In this document: positions 43,505 to 52,640 of the stretch, piece after piece
How the letters are laid out: every line of letters begins with the position of its first letter
Numbering within the stretch: position 1 is the stretch's first letter
Source: RSA9 sp036381195
GTDB taxonomy: Bacteria; Gemmatimonadota; Gemmatimonadetes; Longimicrobiales; RSA9
Length of the DNA: 64,000 nucleotides
Assembly: GCA_036381195.1 (NCBI GenBank)
Contig: DASVDH010000018.1
Coordinates: 1 to 64,000 of the forward strand
Reading direction: 5' to 3'
The notes under the pieces: model-generated
Seen by the model: the letters and a program-made list of their open reading frames with translations, nothing else
Told to the model about the DNA's origin: nothing
The model's database searches: none
Position numbers and translations under genes: made by a program

Positions 43505-46159
43505 TCAGCGCCGCTCTGCCTCCAGTCCCGCGTCCAGCGCCTTCGCAATGCGCGCGCGTGCCTCGAGCAGGTGCGCCCGCGTGTACTCGTCGAGCCCTCG
43601 CGCAGTGATGCGCGCGGCGATGCGGCGGTCCAGGTCCTCGAGCCGCAGCCGCGCCACGGCACGCGCGTCGGCCGGCATCTGCGCGGGCGGCGTGACCAGG
43701 ATCGCGGTCATGCGGTCCAGGTAGGCGCGCTGGAGGTCGCGGCGGAGCACCGGGATGCTGCGCGCGCCACCCGACCAGACTTCGCTCCACACGGACTGCG
43801 TGAGCCCCTCCAGCAGCTCCGGGATGGTGAGCACCTCGCGCGCGCCGTACTTCAGCTCGGCGTCGAGGATGCGGGCGAAGAGGAGCGGCTGCGTGAGCTG
43901 CCCGAGCAGCGCACGCTGCAGGTCCAGCACCTGGTCGACGAACGGGTAGTCAATGCGGCCGTCCCAGGTGTTCTCCTCGCCCCAGTGGTCCCAGCGGTTG
44001 GCGCCGAAGCGCCTGAGCACGTCCGGAGGGAGGCGGAAGGCCTCCTCGTCGAACGCGTACTCGCGCAGGAACCCGAGCGCCTCGCGCTGGCGCGCCTTCG
44101 GCACGTTCACGAAAGGCGGGCGGCCGTCCGGGTCGCCCACATGGTCCCGCCATTGGTACTGCCCGCCGATGTACTTGACGGCCGTCGCCAGCGCGCGGGC
44201 GTACTCGGCGAGCAGCGTCCGGTACGCGTCGGTCAGGTCCGCGTAGCGCGAGTCGTCCGCGAGCACGTGCTCGGGCAGCGTCGGCCAGAGGCCGGCGATG
44301 AGCTCCGCCCGGCGCTTGCCCCACGCGAGCGGGTCCGCCCCCAGGTCGTACACGTTGACCGTGGGGTCCAGCGCGCCGGGGCCGCGCGCATCGCCATCCG
44401 TCCCGTACGCGTGGCCGGGCCTGGCCGCCTCGCGCGCGACCTCAGCCGCGCGCGCATCGTCCGGCGTGTAGCCGTACGTGATCGCCCACAGGTCGTACGA
44501 GCCGACGCCGGGGTTGTAGAAGTAGCCGCTCGTCCCCTGTGCATCGAGGTTGACGCTGGGATACTCCATCACCGAGCTGAACACGCCTCGCTCCTCGGCC
44601 CAGGCAGCGTCCGCGAGCTTGTCCAGCGGCGTGTCGCTCGACGAACGGAAGTTGTGGCGCAGCCCGAGCGTGTGCCCGACCTCGTGCATCGTCACCCACT
44701 TGAGCGCCTGGCCCACGTACTCCATGGGCACCGGGTCGTTCGGCCCGATCTCGCCCTGCGCCGCGAGCAGCGCGCGCAGCAGCGCGCCCTGCGCCGTCAG
44801 CGCCGCGCCCAGCGACGCGACCTCCCCGCCCGCCTCGGCGACCGCCAGCTCTTCCGGCGGCGCGGCGAGCATCTCGAGCGCCGCTTCCGCCGGGCTCACC
44901 TTCGTCCGCCAGTCCCGCTTGAAGCCGAGCACCATGTTGGCCTCGATCAGGATGTCCGCATCCAGGATCTCGCCGGTGCGCGGGTCCACGATCGAGGGGC
45001 CGATCGCGCCGTAGCCGGGCCGGTCGGACGTGTTCCAGCGGACCGTCGGGTAGCGCAGATCCTCGGGGTCCGCGCCCTCGGGCAGCAACTCGGCGCGGAT
45101 CGCGTTCTTCCACCCCGCGGCCTCGAACGCGCGGTTCCACGCCTCGATGCCCGCCTCGATGTACGGCCGGTACTGTTCGGGGATGTTGCGGTCGAGGTAG
45201 TAGACGATCGGCTCGGCCGGCTCGACGAGCCCGCCGGCCGCGGCGACCCCGGGCTTCGGCTCCAGCCGCCAGCGGTTGACGTAGCGGACGAAGAACGAGT
45301 CGTCATCGTCGTTCGAGAAGTCCTTGTGCACCGTCATGAAGAAGCCGACGCGGTCATCGGCCAGCCGCGGCTCCATGGGCCGCTCGGGGAGGCGGGCGAA
45401 CGAGTAGTGGATGCCGAGCGAGATGTAGCGCCCGTCCGGCACCGACTCGATGTTCGCCGGCGACTGCGGCCGGAAGGTGAGCCGCGCCCGCACGTTGACG
45501 TTGTCCGGGAACGCCTTCACGGACTCGATGTGGCTGCGCTCGCGGTCGAAGCTTGCACGGCTCTGTTGCCCGGGGCGCGAGACGGCCCGGTTCACGCGCT
45601 CGCCCACGCCGGACAGGTCGGAGACGATCCAGTTGGCGATGTCAATGACGAGCGCCGAGTCCTCGCGCATGGACTCGATCCTCGCGGAAGCGAGCACCGA
45701 GGAGCTGAACGAGAGGTCCACGGCCTTTGCGACTGCGGAGCCCTCGGGCGCGACGAACCGGTGCGGCCGGCGCACCAGGAAGACGCGGTCCCCGTGGCGC
45801 TCGAGCGCGACGATCGCGCCCTCGAAGATGTCGAGCATCGTACCGCCGAACAGGCCGGCCGCGCCGACGCCCTGGCTGATCTCGAACGCCATGAGGAAGT
45901 CCTGCCCCAGCCGATCCCGCGGCACGGCGAGGTACAGGTTGTCGCCCTTCTGGTACGTGTCGAAGAAGCCGCTGCGCGCGGTGGCGCCCCGGGTCAACTC
46001 CGTGAACGGCTTGAGCCCATCCTGCTGGCGGGACTGGCCGGCGGCTGTCTGGCCCTGGCGGGCCTCCTGCGGGCCGGCCGCCGGCCGGCCGCTCAGCACG
46101 GTGCAGCCGGAAACGCCCGCGAAGGCGAGGATGGCGAGGATGAGGGTCGTCCGTCTCAT
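43505..46159 (-). CDS. Zinc-dependent metalloprotease, DUF5117/DUF4953 type, lipoprotein
   Basis: 884 residues from ATG 46159. The signal peptide ends in a lipobox (FAGVSGC). N-terminal domains of DUF5118/DUF5117 type include RSGFFDTYQKGDNLYLAVPRDRLGQDFLM and FSSSVLASARIESMREDSALVIDIANW. The catalytic zincin motif is HEVGHTLGLRHNF (HExxHxxGxxH) near residue 510, followed by VMEYPSVNLD. The C-terminus is helical. It probably degrades proteins or peptides at the cell surface. It has a strong promoter at 46215-46243. It is not obviously part of the neighbouring peptide cluster but could cleave the exported peptide (inference). Confidence 0.92.
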   Translation of the reverse strand: MRRTTLILAILAFAGVSGCTVLSGRPAAGPQEARQGQTAAGQSRQQDGLKPFTELTRGATARSGFFDTYQKGDNLYLAVPRDRLGQDFLMAFEISQGVGAAGLFGGTMLDIFEGAIVALERHGDRVFLVRRPHRFVAPEGSAVAKAVDLSFSSSVLASARIESMREDSALVIDIANWIVSDLSGVGERVNRAVSRPGQQSRASFDRERSHIESVKAFPDNVNVRARLTFRPQSPANIESVPDGRYISLGIHYSFARLPERPMEPRLADDRVGFFMTVHKDFSNDDDDSFFVRYVNRWRLEPKPGVAAAGGLVEPAEPIVYYLDRNIPEQYRPYIEAGIEAWNRAFEAAGWKNAIRAELLPEGADPEDLRYPTVRWNTSDRPGYGAIGPSIVDPRTGEILDADILIEANMVLGFKRDWRTKVSPAEAALEMLAAPPEELAVAEAGGEVASLGAALTAQGALLRALLAAQGEIGPNDPVPMEYVGQALKWVTMHEVGHTLGLRHNFRSSSDTPLDKLADAAWAEERGVFSSVMEYPSVNLDAQGTSGYFYNPGVGSYDLWAITYGYTPDDARAAEVAREAARPGHAYGTDGDARGPGALDPTVNVYDLGADPLAWGKRRAELIAGLWPTLPEHVLADDSRYADLTDAYRTLLAEYARALATAVKYIGGQYQWRDHVGDPDGRPPFVNVPKARQREALGFLREYAFDEEAFRLPPDVLRRFGANRWDHWGEENTWDGRIDYPFVDQVLDLQRALLGQLTQPLLFARILDAELKYGAREVLTIPELLEGLTQSVWSEVWSGGARSIPVLRRDLQRAYLDRMTAILVTPPAQMPADARAVARLRLEDLDRRIAARITARGLDEYTRAHLLEARARIAKALDAGLEAERR

Positions 46160-46214
46160 GATGACGCTCCGTCTGGGGCGGGAACCGCTGGGTGCCAAAT
46201 GCCGGGAACGCTGG

Positions 46215-46243
46215 TATGTAAGGCGGGCGGACAGGCGAGTCAA
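46215..46243 (-). promoter_or_regulatory. Promoter of the metalloprotease gene
   Basis: On the minus strand TTGACT (46243-46238), 17 bases, TACATA (46220-46215). The ATG at 46159 is about 55 bases downstream. Both boxes are close to consensus, and the region is less GC-rich than its surroundings. Confidence 0.6.
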
Positions 46244-46442
46244 CGGTTTGATGGCCTGGCGTGGGACCGTACGGCATCGGCGGGGGACCGGCTCGCCCCC
46301 GTCCGTACGGGCCCCACTGCGGGAGGGAGCGGTGGCGGAACGTCCAGGGCCGGACCGCGGCCGTCACGTTGGCGCTCGCACCCGGGCCCGCCGCATTTGG
46401 CCTACCGGCGGCGATGGGGGGCCGCGCCGCCCAGACTGGCGG

Positions 46443-47755
46443 CTATGGGTTGGGAATGACATCGGGGCACACCGGCCCCCAATCCGGCTGGAACGCCCCG
46501 GCAAAGTGCGTCACGCGCACCGGGAAGCTCCCGTCCACACGGCTCACGTAGAGTTCCCCCAACGTGTTCTCGATTTCGCGTGTCTCCCCGTCCCGTTCCA
46601 CCCGCACAAGCCGCCTGTCGCGCGTCCAGGTGAAGACCAGCCACTGGCCATCCGGCGAGAACGCGGGATGCGAGGCCGTCGCCAGGATCCCCTCCGGAGC
46701 CTGCCGCGACGGCGCACCTCGCACGACGGGTGTGACTTGCCGCGCCACGCCGTCCGGGCCCACGACGTAGATGAACTCGGTCGTGGCGCTCACAGACGGC
46801 GATTGACCGTAGAACGCGATGGACCGGCCATCGAGCGCGACAGCCGGTGCCAACTCGTCGAGATTCGGTCGCGCAAAGAGCGGCGTCAGCTTCCCCGTCT
46901 CCAGCTCGAGCCGGTAGAGGTCGGAGGTGCGGGTGCCGTTCTCGTCGAACAAGCGCGCGATGGCGAGCGACCGCGAGTCCGGGAAGAAATCGGACGAGAT
47001 GGCGCTCGGAGCGTGGAGCTCCGTATGCCTCGCGAGCTCTCCGGTCTCGACGTCCACGGTGAAGATCTCGAATCCGGTCGCGGTGAGTCCAGAGAAGGCG
47101 ATCCGCTTGCCGTCCGGCGACCACACCGGCGTGCCCGAGCCCCGATCCACGTAGCGCCGCTCGAGGCCGGTACGCAGGTCGAGCGTGTAGATCCCGGGAC
47201 TCGACTTCCCAGGCTGCGTCGCCTGAAACACGACGCGACAACCGTCAGGCGAGAACGACGGGTTGCTGGCACCCGTCGGCCGCTCGCCCGGGCCCGGCGA
47301 CCTGGCCCGCCACACCTCGCGCAGCCCCGTCCCGTCCGGGTTCATGATCCACAGCTCGCCGCCGCTCCGGCCCCCTCCGTGAGCTCGCGGTAGCCGGCAA
47401 AGACAATGCGCCCGGCGGGCGGCGGCACCACCACGATGCGCAGCGAGTCCACGCGCCGCTCGTCTAATCGGAAGCGAATGGTCGCCTCTCCCAGCGAACG
47501 CGCAACCACCACCCCGCCTGGCTGGACCTCGAGCACGGTGGGATCGCTGCTCGTCCACTCGCCCTCCTCCGGCCCGACCTGCCGCCAGCCGACGTAGGCC
47601 AGTACCGTGTCCTGCATTCCGGGCAACAGCGCCTGGATCGGCGCGGGGAACGTGAGCGGACCAGAGCCAGGCCCGGTACCATCCCGGCACGAGAGGAACA
47701 GGGCTGAGCCGGGGAGAACGCCCGCCAGCGCAAGAACGACGCGCTTCTTCAGCAC
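46443..47755 (-). CDS. PD40/TolB-like beta-propeller lipoprotein, frameshifted
   Basis: Start GTG at 47755 after a GGGGAG: VLKKRVVLALAGVLPGSALFLSC, a lipoprotein signal. A Big_2-like domain follows (WTSSDPTVLEVQPGGVVVARSLGEATI). The frame ends at GRIVFAGYRELTEG, and the continuing GGELWIMNPDGTGLREV is in another frame. One extra G in the run near 47372-47378 would join them. The rest is a WD40/PD40 propeller (NPSFSPDGCRVVFQA, PVWSPDGKRIAFSG, HPAFSPDGQWLVFTW). Joined length would be about 437 residues. A surface or periplasmic binding scaffold is likely. The break may be real or a sequencing error. Confidence 0.75.
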
Positions 47756-47987
47756 CGTTCGATGCTCCCCGGCTCGGGTTCGTGGTGGAAACGGCCTGTC
47801 GCGCCGGCCATGGCCCCCTCGATTTCCGTGGCCAGCCAGCGCAAACCTGCCCGCCGTACTGGCGCGGGCGCAAGGCCCGGAGCCCGCGCCCGCTCGATGT
47901 CGAGAGGGGAGCCGACGCCACGGGGGCTCCGGCGCCGGCGGGCACCCGGGCGCCAGGACCTCGTGGACGAAATCGCGGGCTCTGCGC

Positions 47988-48944
47988 TCAGCCGCCCGAC
48001 CCCGCCACCTTCCCCTTCTCCGGGGCGATGCGGTCCACCCGCCAGCCCGCCAGCTCGAACACATCCCCACCCAGGCCGCTCGCGGCGCCCTTGCCCGCCG
48101 CGGCCGCGCGCCACGTCCAGCTCTGCTCGGTCGGTGCGGCGCGCACCAGCGCGAGCGTGTCGCCCGCCTCGCCCAGCGCCAGCACGGACCGTGTCACCTT
48201 GTCCAGCGTCGCGCTGTCCGGCGCGAAGGCCTGCGCCTCGAGCCGTGCCAGCTCGCGCAGCAGCTCGGCGACCGTCCCCGAGTCGGCGGGCGCGCCGTCC
48301 ACGGTCCAGCGTGCGGAGTCGCCGCGCGCGAGCGTGTACGTCGCCTTGTCGCGCGTGACGACGATGCGGCGCACGGCCGCCGTGTCCGCGCGCACGACCA
48401 CGCGGTCGCGCCAGTCCGCGGCGCGGCGGCGCGCCGCGTTGCCCAGCGTGCCGGAGACCACGAAGACCTCGTCCGCGTCCGGCAGGCGCGCGTACACGCT
48501 CGGGTAGCTCGGCCCGTTCTCGCCGAGCAGCAAGCGGATCGGCTCGTCCGCGCCCGCACGCCGCAGCTCGAGCTGCCAGGTGCTGTCGGCCGCGACGCCG
48601 AGCCGCGCGTGGTTGTCCGGGTTCGCGGCTGCCAGGTGGCCGACGCGCGCCTCCTCGAGTGCGTCCATCAGGCGCGCGACTGCCGCGGAGTCCGCCGGCT
48701 TGCCGTTCGCGCTCCACGTGCCGTCAGCGCCACGCACGAGCTCGGTGCTGTCACCGGGCTCGGGGCCCACGATGCGGATGGCCTCGAGATCGTCCTTGCG
48801 TGCGTCTTCGAGGGCCCGCACCAGCGCACGGGCGTCGTCGCCCGAAGCGCTGGAGGGGCTCCCACCGATCATGGCGGCGAGCGCGTAGGCGGCGACGAGC
48901 ACCACCACCGCGCCGATGATGATGCGCAGCGTCTTCTCGCTCAT
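47988..48944 (-). CDS. DUF4340 protein of the gliding-type ABC operon
   Basis: 318 residues. One N-terminal membrane helix (IIIGAVVVLVAAYALAAMIG) is followed by the repeated DUF4340 units (ARALEDA, ELVRGADGTWSANGKPADSAAVARLMDALEEARVGHL, WQLELRRAG, LPDADEVFVVSGTLG). It starts with an ATGA overlap on the GldG-fusion gene. DUF4340 proteins accompany GldG-type ABC systems in many phyla; they probably bind a ligand outside the cytoplasmic membrane. Confidence 0.88.
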   Translation of the reverse strand: MSEKTLRIIIGAVVVLVAAYALAAMIGGSPSSASGDDARALVRALEDARKDDLEAIRIVGPEPGDSTELVRGADGTWSANGKPADSAAVARLMDALEEARVGHLAAANPDNHARLGVAADSTWQLELRRAGADEPIRLLLGENGPSYPSVYARLPDADEVFVVSGTLGNAARRRAADWRDRVVVRADTAAVRRIVVTRDKATYTLARGDSARWTVDGAPADSGTVAELLRELARLEAQAFAPDSATLDKVTRSVLALGEAGDTLALVRAAPTEQSWTWRAAAAGKGAASGLGGDVFELAGWRVDRIAPEKGKVAGSGG

Positions 48945-51208
48945 ACGGCCAGATCCTCCTGCCAGCGCCGCGAGCCGAGCCGGCGGCGGCGCAGCACGCG
49001 GGACGTGCCCCACGCCACGAACAGCAGCGGCACGCCCACCAGGTTGCCCCACTTCAGCGCAGCGCGCGTGACGTCCGACTCCAGGACGAGCGGCGGCGGC
49101 GTGCGGTTCTTGGCGCGGATCGAGATCAGCGCGTCGTCCTGCGCGAGCCAGTCCACCGCGTTCGCCGCGAAGGCGAGGTTCTGCGGATTGGACTGCGCGA
49201 AGCGGTCCTGGAGGAAGTCCGCATCGCCGATGACGACGAGGCGTCCGCCGGCCGCGGGCTCGCCGTTCTCCGCCCCCGCGGACTCGCCGCCCTCGGCCGC
49301 GGCGCGCGGCTCGACCGCGACGGCCAGCGTCTGCGCCGCCAGCTCCGACGGATCCGGCTCGATCGGCACGTCGGGCGCGACGATGCCGCCCGCCGGCTGC
49401 CGGCCGCCGTACTCGGTCGTGGTGAACAGCGGCCGCACCCGCGTGCTGTCCGTGATCTCCAGCGGCGTCGCCCACGCGAGGCTGAGCGCGGTCAGCCCCC
49501 GCGTCAGCGTGTGCTCCTCCTCGGCGGGCAGCACGATCGGCCAGTAGGGGTACGAGGTGACGACGCTGAAGATGCCCTGCCGACCCAGCGAAACCCGCTC
49601 GTTCGAGCGGAGGTCGTAGGCCAGCCCGGGGACGACGCGCACGCCGTAGTCCGCGAGCAGCGGCTCGAGCCCCGTCTGCACGGGCTCCGACATCGGCATC
49701 TGCGGGTTGAGCCGCGTGCCGTCCACGAGCAGCAGCGCCGCGCCGCCGGCGTCCAGGTAGGAGCGCAGCTTGCCGAGCGCGTCCTCGTCCAGCGGCCGCG
49801 AGGGCGCGGCCAGCACCGCGACATCGAACGAATCCGGCGAGAGCGTGGTCGTGGAGTCCCTCTCGATGTCCACGGAGCGGACCTCGTACTGCTGCTCGAT
49901 CATCTCGCGGAACGTGCCGTACTCCCAGATCGAGCGGGCATTGAAGCCGGAGAGGAAGGCGAGCCGCGGCTTCCGGTCTCGCGTCAGCGCGGAGATCATG
50001 GACGTCAGCCGGTACTCGAGGTCGTCCGTCCGGTCGATCAGCGGAATGACCTCCCGCTTGTCCGCGTACAGCACGGCGAGCCCGAGCCAGCCGCGCTTGA
50101 CCTGGAACTCGTCGCCGCGCAGCACGTTGAACTGGATCGGCTGGATGCCGAGGCCGCTCGCCTCGGATGCCGCGGTCGTGTCCTGGTCCGGGTGCAGCTC
50201 TTCGATCCGCAGCCGTCCGTCCGCGGCGCGCCGGTAGTCGGCGAGCAGGTCGCGCACGTCACGCAACGTGATCATCACCTCGGGCGGCAACTCCTCGGAG
50301 ACGACGAGCTTGATCGTGACGACGTCGTCCAGCCCCTCGAGCACCTGCTCGGTGCCGCGCGAGAGCGTGTAGAGGTTGCCCCGCGTGAGGTCGAGCCGGC
50401 CGTGGATGCGGGCGCCCAGCAGGTTGAGCGCGAGCACGCCCACGGCCAGCGCCGCGGTCCCCAGGCGCAGCCGGCGGAGCGCGCCGCGCGCCGGACTGAG
50501 CCGCTCGCCCGCCACCAGCAGGTAGCCGAGCACCAGGAACAGCCCGGCCATGGAGGCGAAGTAGAGCACATCGCGCAGGTCCACGACGCCGCGGGCGACG
50601 GCTTCGAAGTGGTCCAGCAACGCGAGCCGCTGCGCGGCGTCCGCGAGGAACGACGGCAAGCCCAGCGTCACGACCGGCAACCCCACCAGCACCAGCGCGA
50701 AGTCGATCGCGAGCGCGAGGATGAACGCCGTGATCTGGTTGCGCGTCGCGCTCGAGGCGAAGAGCCCGATCGCCACGAGCTGGCCCGTCAACAGCGCGGC
50801 GCCCACGTACTGGGCGACCATGATGCCCGGGTCCGCTTCCGAGACCAGCCACACGCCCAGCGCGGCGGGCAGCGTGCCGGCCAGCGCGGTCAGCGCGAAC
50901 AGCCAGTTGCCGAGGAACTTGCCGAGCACCACGTCCAGCTCGGTGACCGGCTGCGCGACCAGCCACTCGAGCGTGCCGCTGCGCTTCTCCTCCGCGAACG
51001 AGCGCATGGTGATCGCGGGGACGAAGACGACGAGCAGCCACGGCAGCAGTGAGAACATGCCGCGCAGGGTCGCCACGCCGCCCGCGTACAGCGAGCGGAA
51101 CGCGAAGAACAGCGCGAGCGCGAGGAAGGCCACGACCAGGATGTAGGCCGTGGGATGGTCGAAATAGCCGCGGAACTCGCGGCGCGCCAGGATCCGGATC
51201 CGACTCAT
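48941..51208 (-). CDS. ABC-2 permease fused to GldG-like substrate-binding domain
   Basis: 755 residues. Residues about 1-255 are a GldF-like permease with six helices (YILVVAFLALALFFAFRSL, LLPWLLVVFVPAITMRSFAEEKRSGTLEWLVAQPVTE). Residues about 280-680 are a GldG-like extracytoplasmic region (VTIKLVVSEELPPEVMITLRDVRDLLADY, RKPRLAFLSGF, LRSYLDAGGAALLLVDGTRLNPQMPM). One C-terminal helix (LVGVPLLFVAWGTSRVL) precedes a basic tail. In most gliding systems GldF and GldG are separate, so this is a fusion. It overlaps the ATPase gene by 4 bases. Confidence 0.92.
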   Translation of the reverse strand: MSRIRILARREFRGYFDHPTAYILVVAFLALALFFAFRSLYAGGVATLRGMFSLLPWLLVVFVPAITMRSFAEEKRSGTLEWLVAQPVTELDVVLGKFLGNWLFALTALAGTLPAALGVWLVSEADPGIMVAQYVGAALLTGQLVAIGLFASSATRNQITAFILALAIDFALVLVGLPVVTLGLPSFLADAAQRLALLDHFEAVARGVVDLRDVLYFASMAGLFLVLGYLLVAGERLSPARGALRRLRLGTAALAVGVLALNLLGARIHGRLDLTRGNLYTLSRGTEQVLEGLDDVVTIKLVVSEELPPEVMITLRDVRDLLADYRRAADGRLRIEELHPDQDTTAASEASGLGIQPIQFNVLRGDEFQVKRGWLGLAVLYADKREVIPLIDRTDDLEYRLTSMISALTRDRKPRLAFLSGFNARSIWEYGTFREMIEQQYEVRSVDIERDSTTTLSPDSFDVAVLAAPSRPLDEDALGKLRSYLDAGGAALLLVDGTRLNPQMPMSEPVQTGLEPLLADYGVRVVPGLAYDLRSNERVSLGRQGIFSVVTSYPYWPIVLPAEEEHTLTRGLTALSLAWATPLEITDSTRVRPLFTTTEYGGRQPAGGIVAPDVPIEPDPSELAAQTLAVAVEPRAAAEGGESAGAENGEPAAGGRLVVIGDADFLQDRFAQSNPQNLAFAANAVDWLAQDDALISIRAKNRTPPPLVLESDVTRAALKWGNLVGVPLLFVAWGTSRVLRRRRLGSRRWQEDLAV

Positions 51209-52224
51209 CTGTGCACCTCCGTACCCGCTTCGCGGGACCCGGCCGGCGCGGCGGCGTCTGCGGCGGCGGCCGCCGCGTCCGGGCCCGCCGGCTCGGGGGC
51301 TCCCCCGGCCTCGGTCAGCTCCCTGAACAGCTCCTCCAGACTCTGCCTCTCCCGGTGCAGCTCCCAGAGCGTCCAGCCGCGATCGCGCGCGGCACGGAAG
51401 ATGACGGGCCGCAGGTCCGCCTCGCCGCTCGCGGTCACCTCGACCCGCACGCGGCCGTCCACGGCGGCGACGCTGTGGCCCGTGACGCCGGGCAGCGCCG
51501 CAAGCGTGGGGGCCACGTCGTCGCCCTCCGCCTCGACCACGTAGCGCGCGCCCGCGCGCTGGCGGTCCAGCAGCTCGCTCACCCCGCCGTCCGCGACGAG
51601 GCGGCCGCGGCTGATGATCAGCAGCCGGCTGCACGTCGCCTCGACCTCGCCCAGCACGTGCGTGCTGAGAATGACGGTGCGGTCCTTCCCGAGCTCGCGG
51701 ATCAGCCGCCGGATCTCGACGCGCTGGTTCGGGTCCAGGCCTTCCGTCGGCTCGTCCAGGATCAGCAACTCGGGCCGGTGCAGGATCGCGGCGGCCAGGC
51801 CGACGCGCTGGCGGTACCCCTTCGAGAGCTGGCCGATCGGGCGATGGTACACATCGCCGATGCCGGTCTGCTCGATCGCGTCCCTCAACGCAACGCGGCG
51901 GTCGGTGCCCGCGAGCCCCCGCAGTTCCGCCGTGAAGTCCAGGTACTCGCTCACCAGCATTTCGGTGTAGAGCGCGTTGTTCTCCGGCATGTAGCCGATG
52001 CGCCGGCGGGCGGCCGTCAGGTCCTCCGAGATCGGACGGCCATCCATGCGCACGGCGCCGGCGTCCGGCTGGAGGGTGCCCGCGAGCATCCGCATCGTCG
52101 TCGTCTTGCCTGCGCCGTTCGGGCCCAGGAAGCCGACGACCTCGCCGCGCTGCACCTCGAAGCTGACGCCGTCCACGGCGGTGAGCGGGCCGAAGCGTTT
52201 CGTGACGGAATCGACCGAGATCAT
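51205..52224 (-). CDS. GldA-like ABC transporter ATPase
   Basis: 339 residues from ATG 52224 (MISVDSVTKRFGPLTAVDGV). Walker A LGPNGAGKTTTMRML, signature LSKGYRQRVGLA, Walker B LLILDEPTEGLDPNQR and switch His in ILSTHVLGEVEATC are present. The C-terminal part (about 220-310) is a regulatory domain. The frame is open upstream to an ATG at 52425, but that extension has no ribosome-binding site and would begin right at the promoter. With the next two genes it makes a complete transporter linked to gliding motility or surface-protein export. Confidence 0.94.
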   Translation of the reverse strand: MISVDSVTKRFGPLTAVDGVSFEVQRGEVVGFLGPNGAGKTTTMRMLAGTLQPDAGAVRMDGRPISEDLTAARRRIGYMPENNALYTEMLVSEYLDFTAELRGLAGTDRRVALRDAIEQTGIGDVYHRPIGQLSKGYRQRVGLAAAILHRPELLILDEPTEGLDPNQRVEIRRLIRELGKDRTVILSTHVLGEVEATCSRLLIISRGRLVADGGVSELLDRQRAGARYVVEAEGDDVAPTLAALPGVTGHSVAAVDGRVRVEVTASGEADLRPVIFRAARDRGWTLWELHRERQSLEELFRELTEAGGAPEPAGPDAAAAAADAAAPAGSREAGTEVHR

Positions 52225-52306
52225 CCTCTTGCCTCCTCCCCGGCCCCGTCCCGCCCGGGGCCGGGGCGAGGCGGAGGCGGGGGTGGGGGTTGAAGGGGAC
52301 ACCACC

Positions 52307-52400
52307 GGCTCGGGCGCGTGAAAAACGCCGCCCGAGCCTCGCGCGGCTCGACGCGGCGTTGTGCACCCGAGTGTCGGTACCGCAATCCGACGCGTCGAGC
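52307..52400 (-). promoter_or_regulatory. Attenuator-like leader of the Gld-type ABC operon
   Basis: On the minus strand four segments can pair. Segment 1 GCTCGACGCG (52400-52391) is the exact complement of CGCGTCGAGC within segment 2 (52360-52345). Segment 2 also pairs with segment 3 (52338-52324) to make a long stem immediately followed by TTTTT (52325-52321), a terminator. Segment 4 GCCCGAGCC (52315-52307) can pair with segment 3. So 1:2 plus 3:4 excludes the 2:3 terminator. This is the layout of a transcription attenuator or riboswitch; I do not recognise the ligand. Confidence 0.6.
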
Positions 52401-52425
52401 GTGCTGGCCAGAAGGAAACCGTCAT

Positions 52426-52454
52426 AGGGTAGAACCCGATGCGGGGTGCGTCAA
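52426..52454 (-). promoter_or_regulatory. Promoter of the Gld-type ABC operon
   Basis: Minus strand: TTGACG (52454-52449), 17 bases, TACCCT (52431-52426). It would start a leader of about 195 bases that contains the attenuator-like structure at 52307-52400. Confidence 0.5.
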
Positions 52455-52495
52455 CCCCGCGGCGCCGCGCCGCGGCGCGTCTTTCGCGCCTGCGA

Positions 52496-52589
52496 GCGGG
52501 AGCAGTGGCCGTTCCGAGCCCACGGCCGGCGACTCCTGCGGCTCACGGCCAGGTGCGCGCTTGGCGGCGGGAGCAGCGGCCGTTCCGAG
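52496..52589. repeat. 23-base direct repeat upstream of the GHKL ATPase gene
   Basis: GCGGGAGCAGTGGCCGTTCC at 52496 (continuing to 52518) recurs with one change at 52567-52589. The two copies are 71 bases apart. It may be a duplicated regulator site or a recombination scar. Confidence 0.6.
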
Positions 52590-52640
52590 GGGTAGGAAGA
52601 TGCAAAGAAACCCCGAAACACGGACGCGGCGGAAGAGGCC

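Noticed and set aside
52225..52425. In-frame upstream extension of the Gld-type ATPase to an ATG at 52425
   Set aside because: No ribosome-binding site, low-complexity sequence, and the ATG coincides with the promoter; the ABC domain starts right at 52224.
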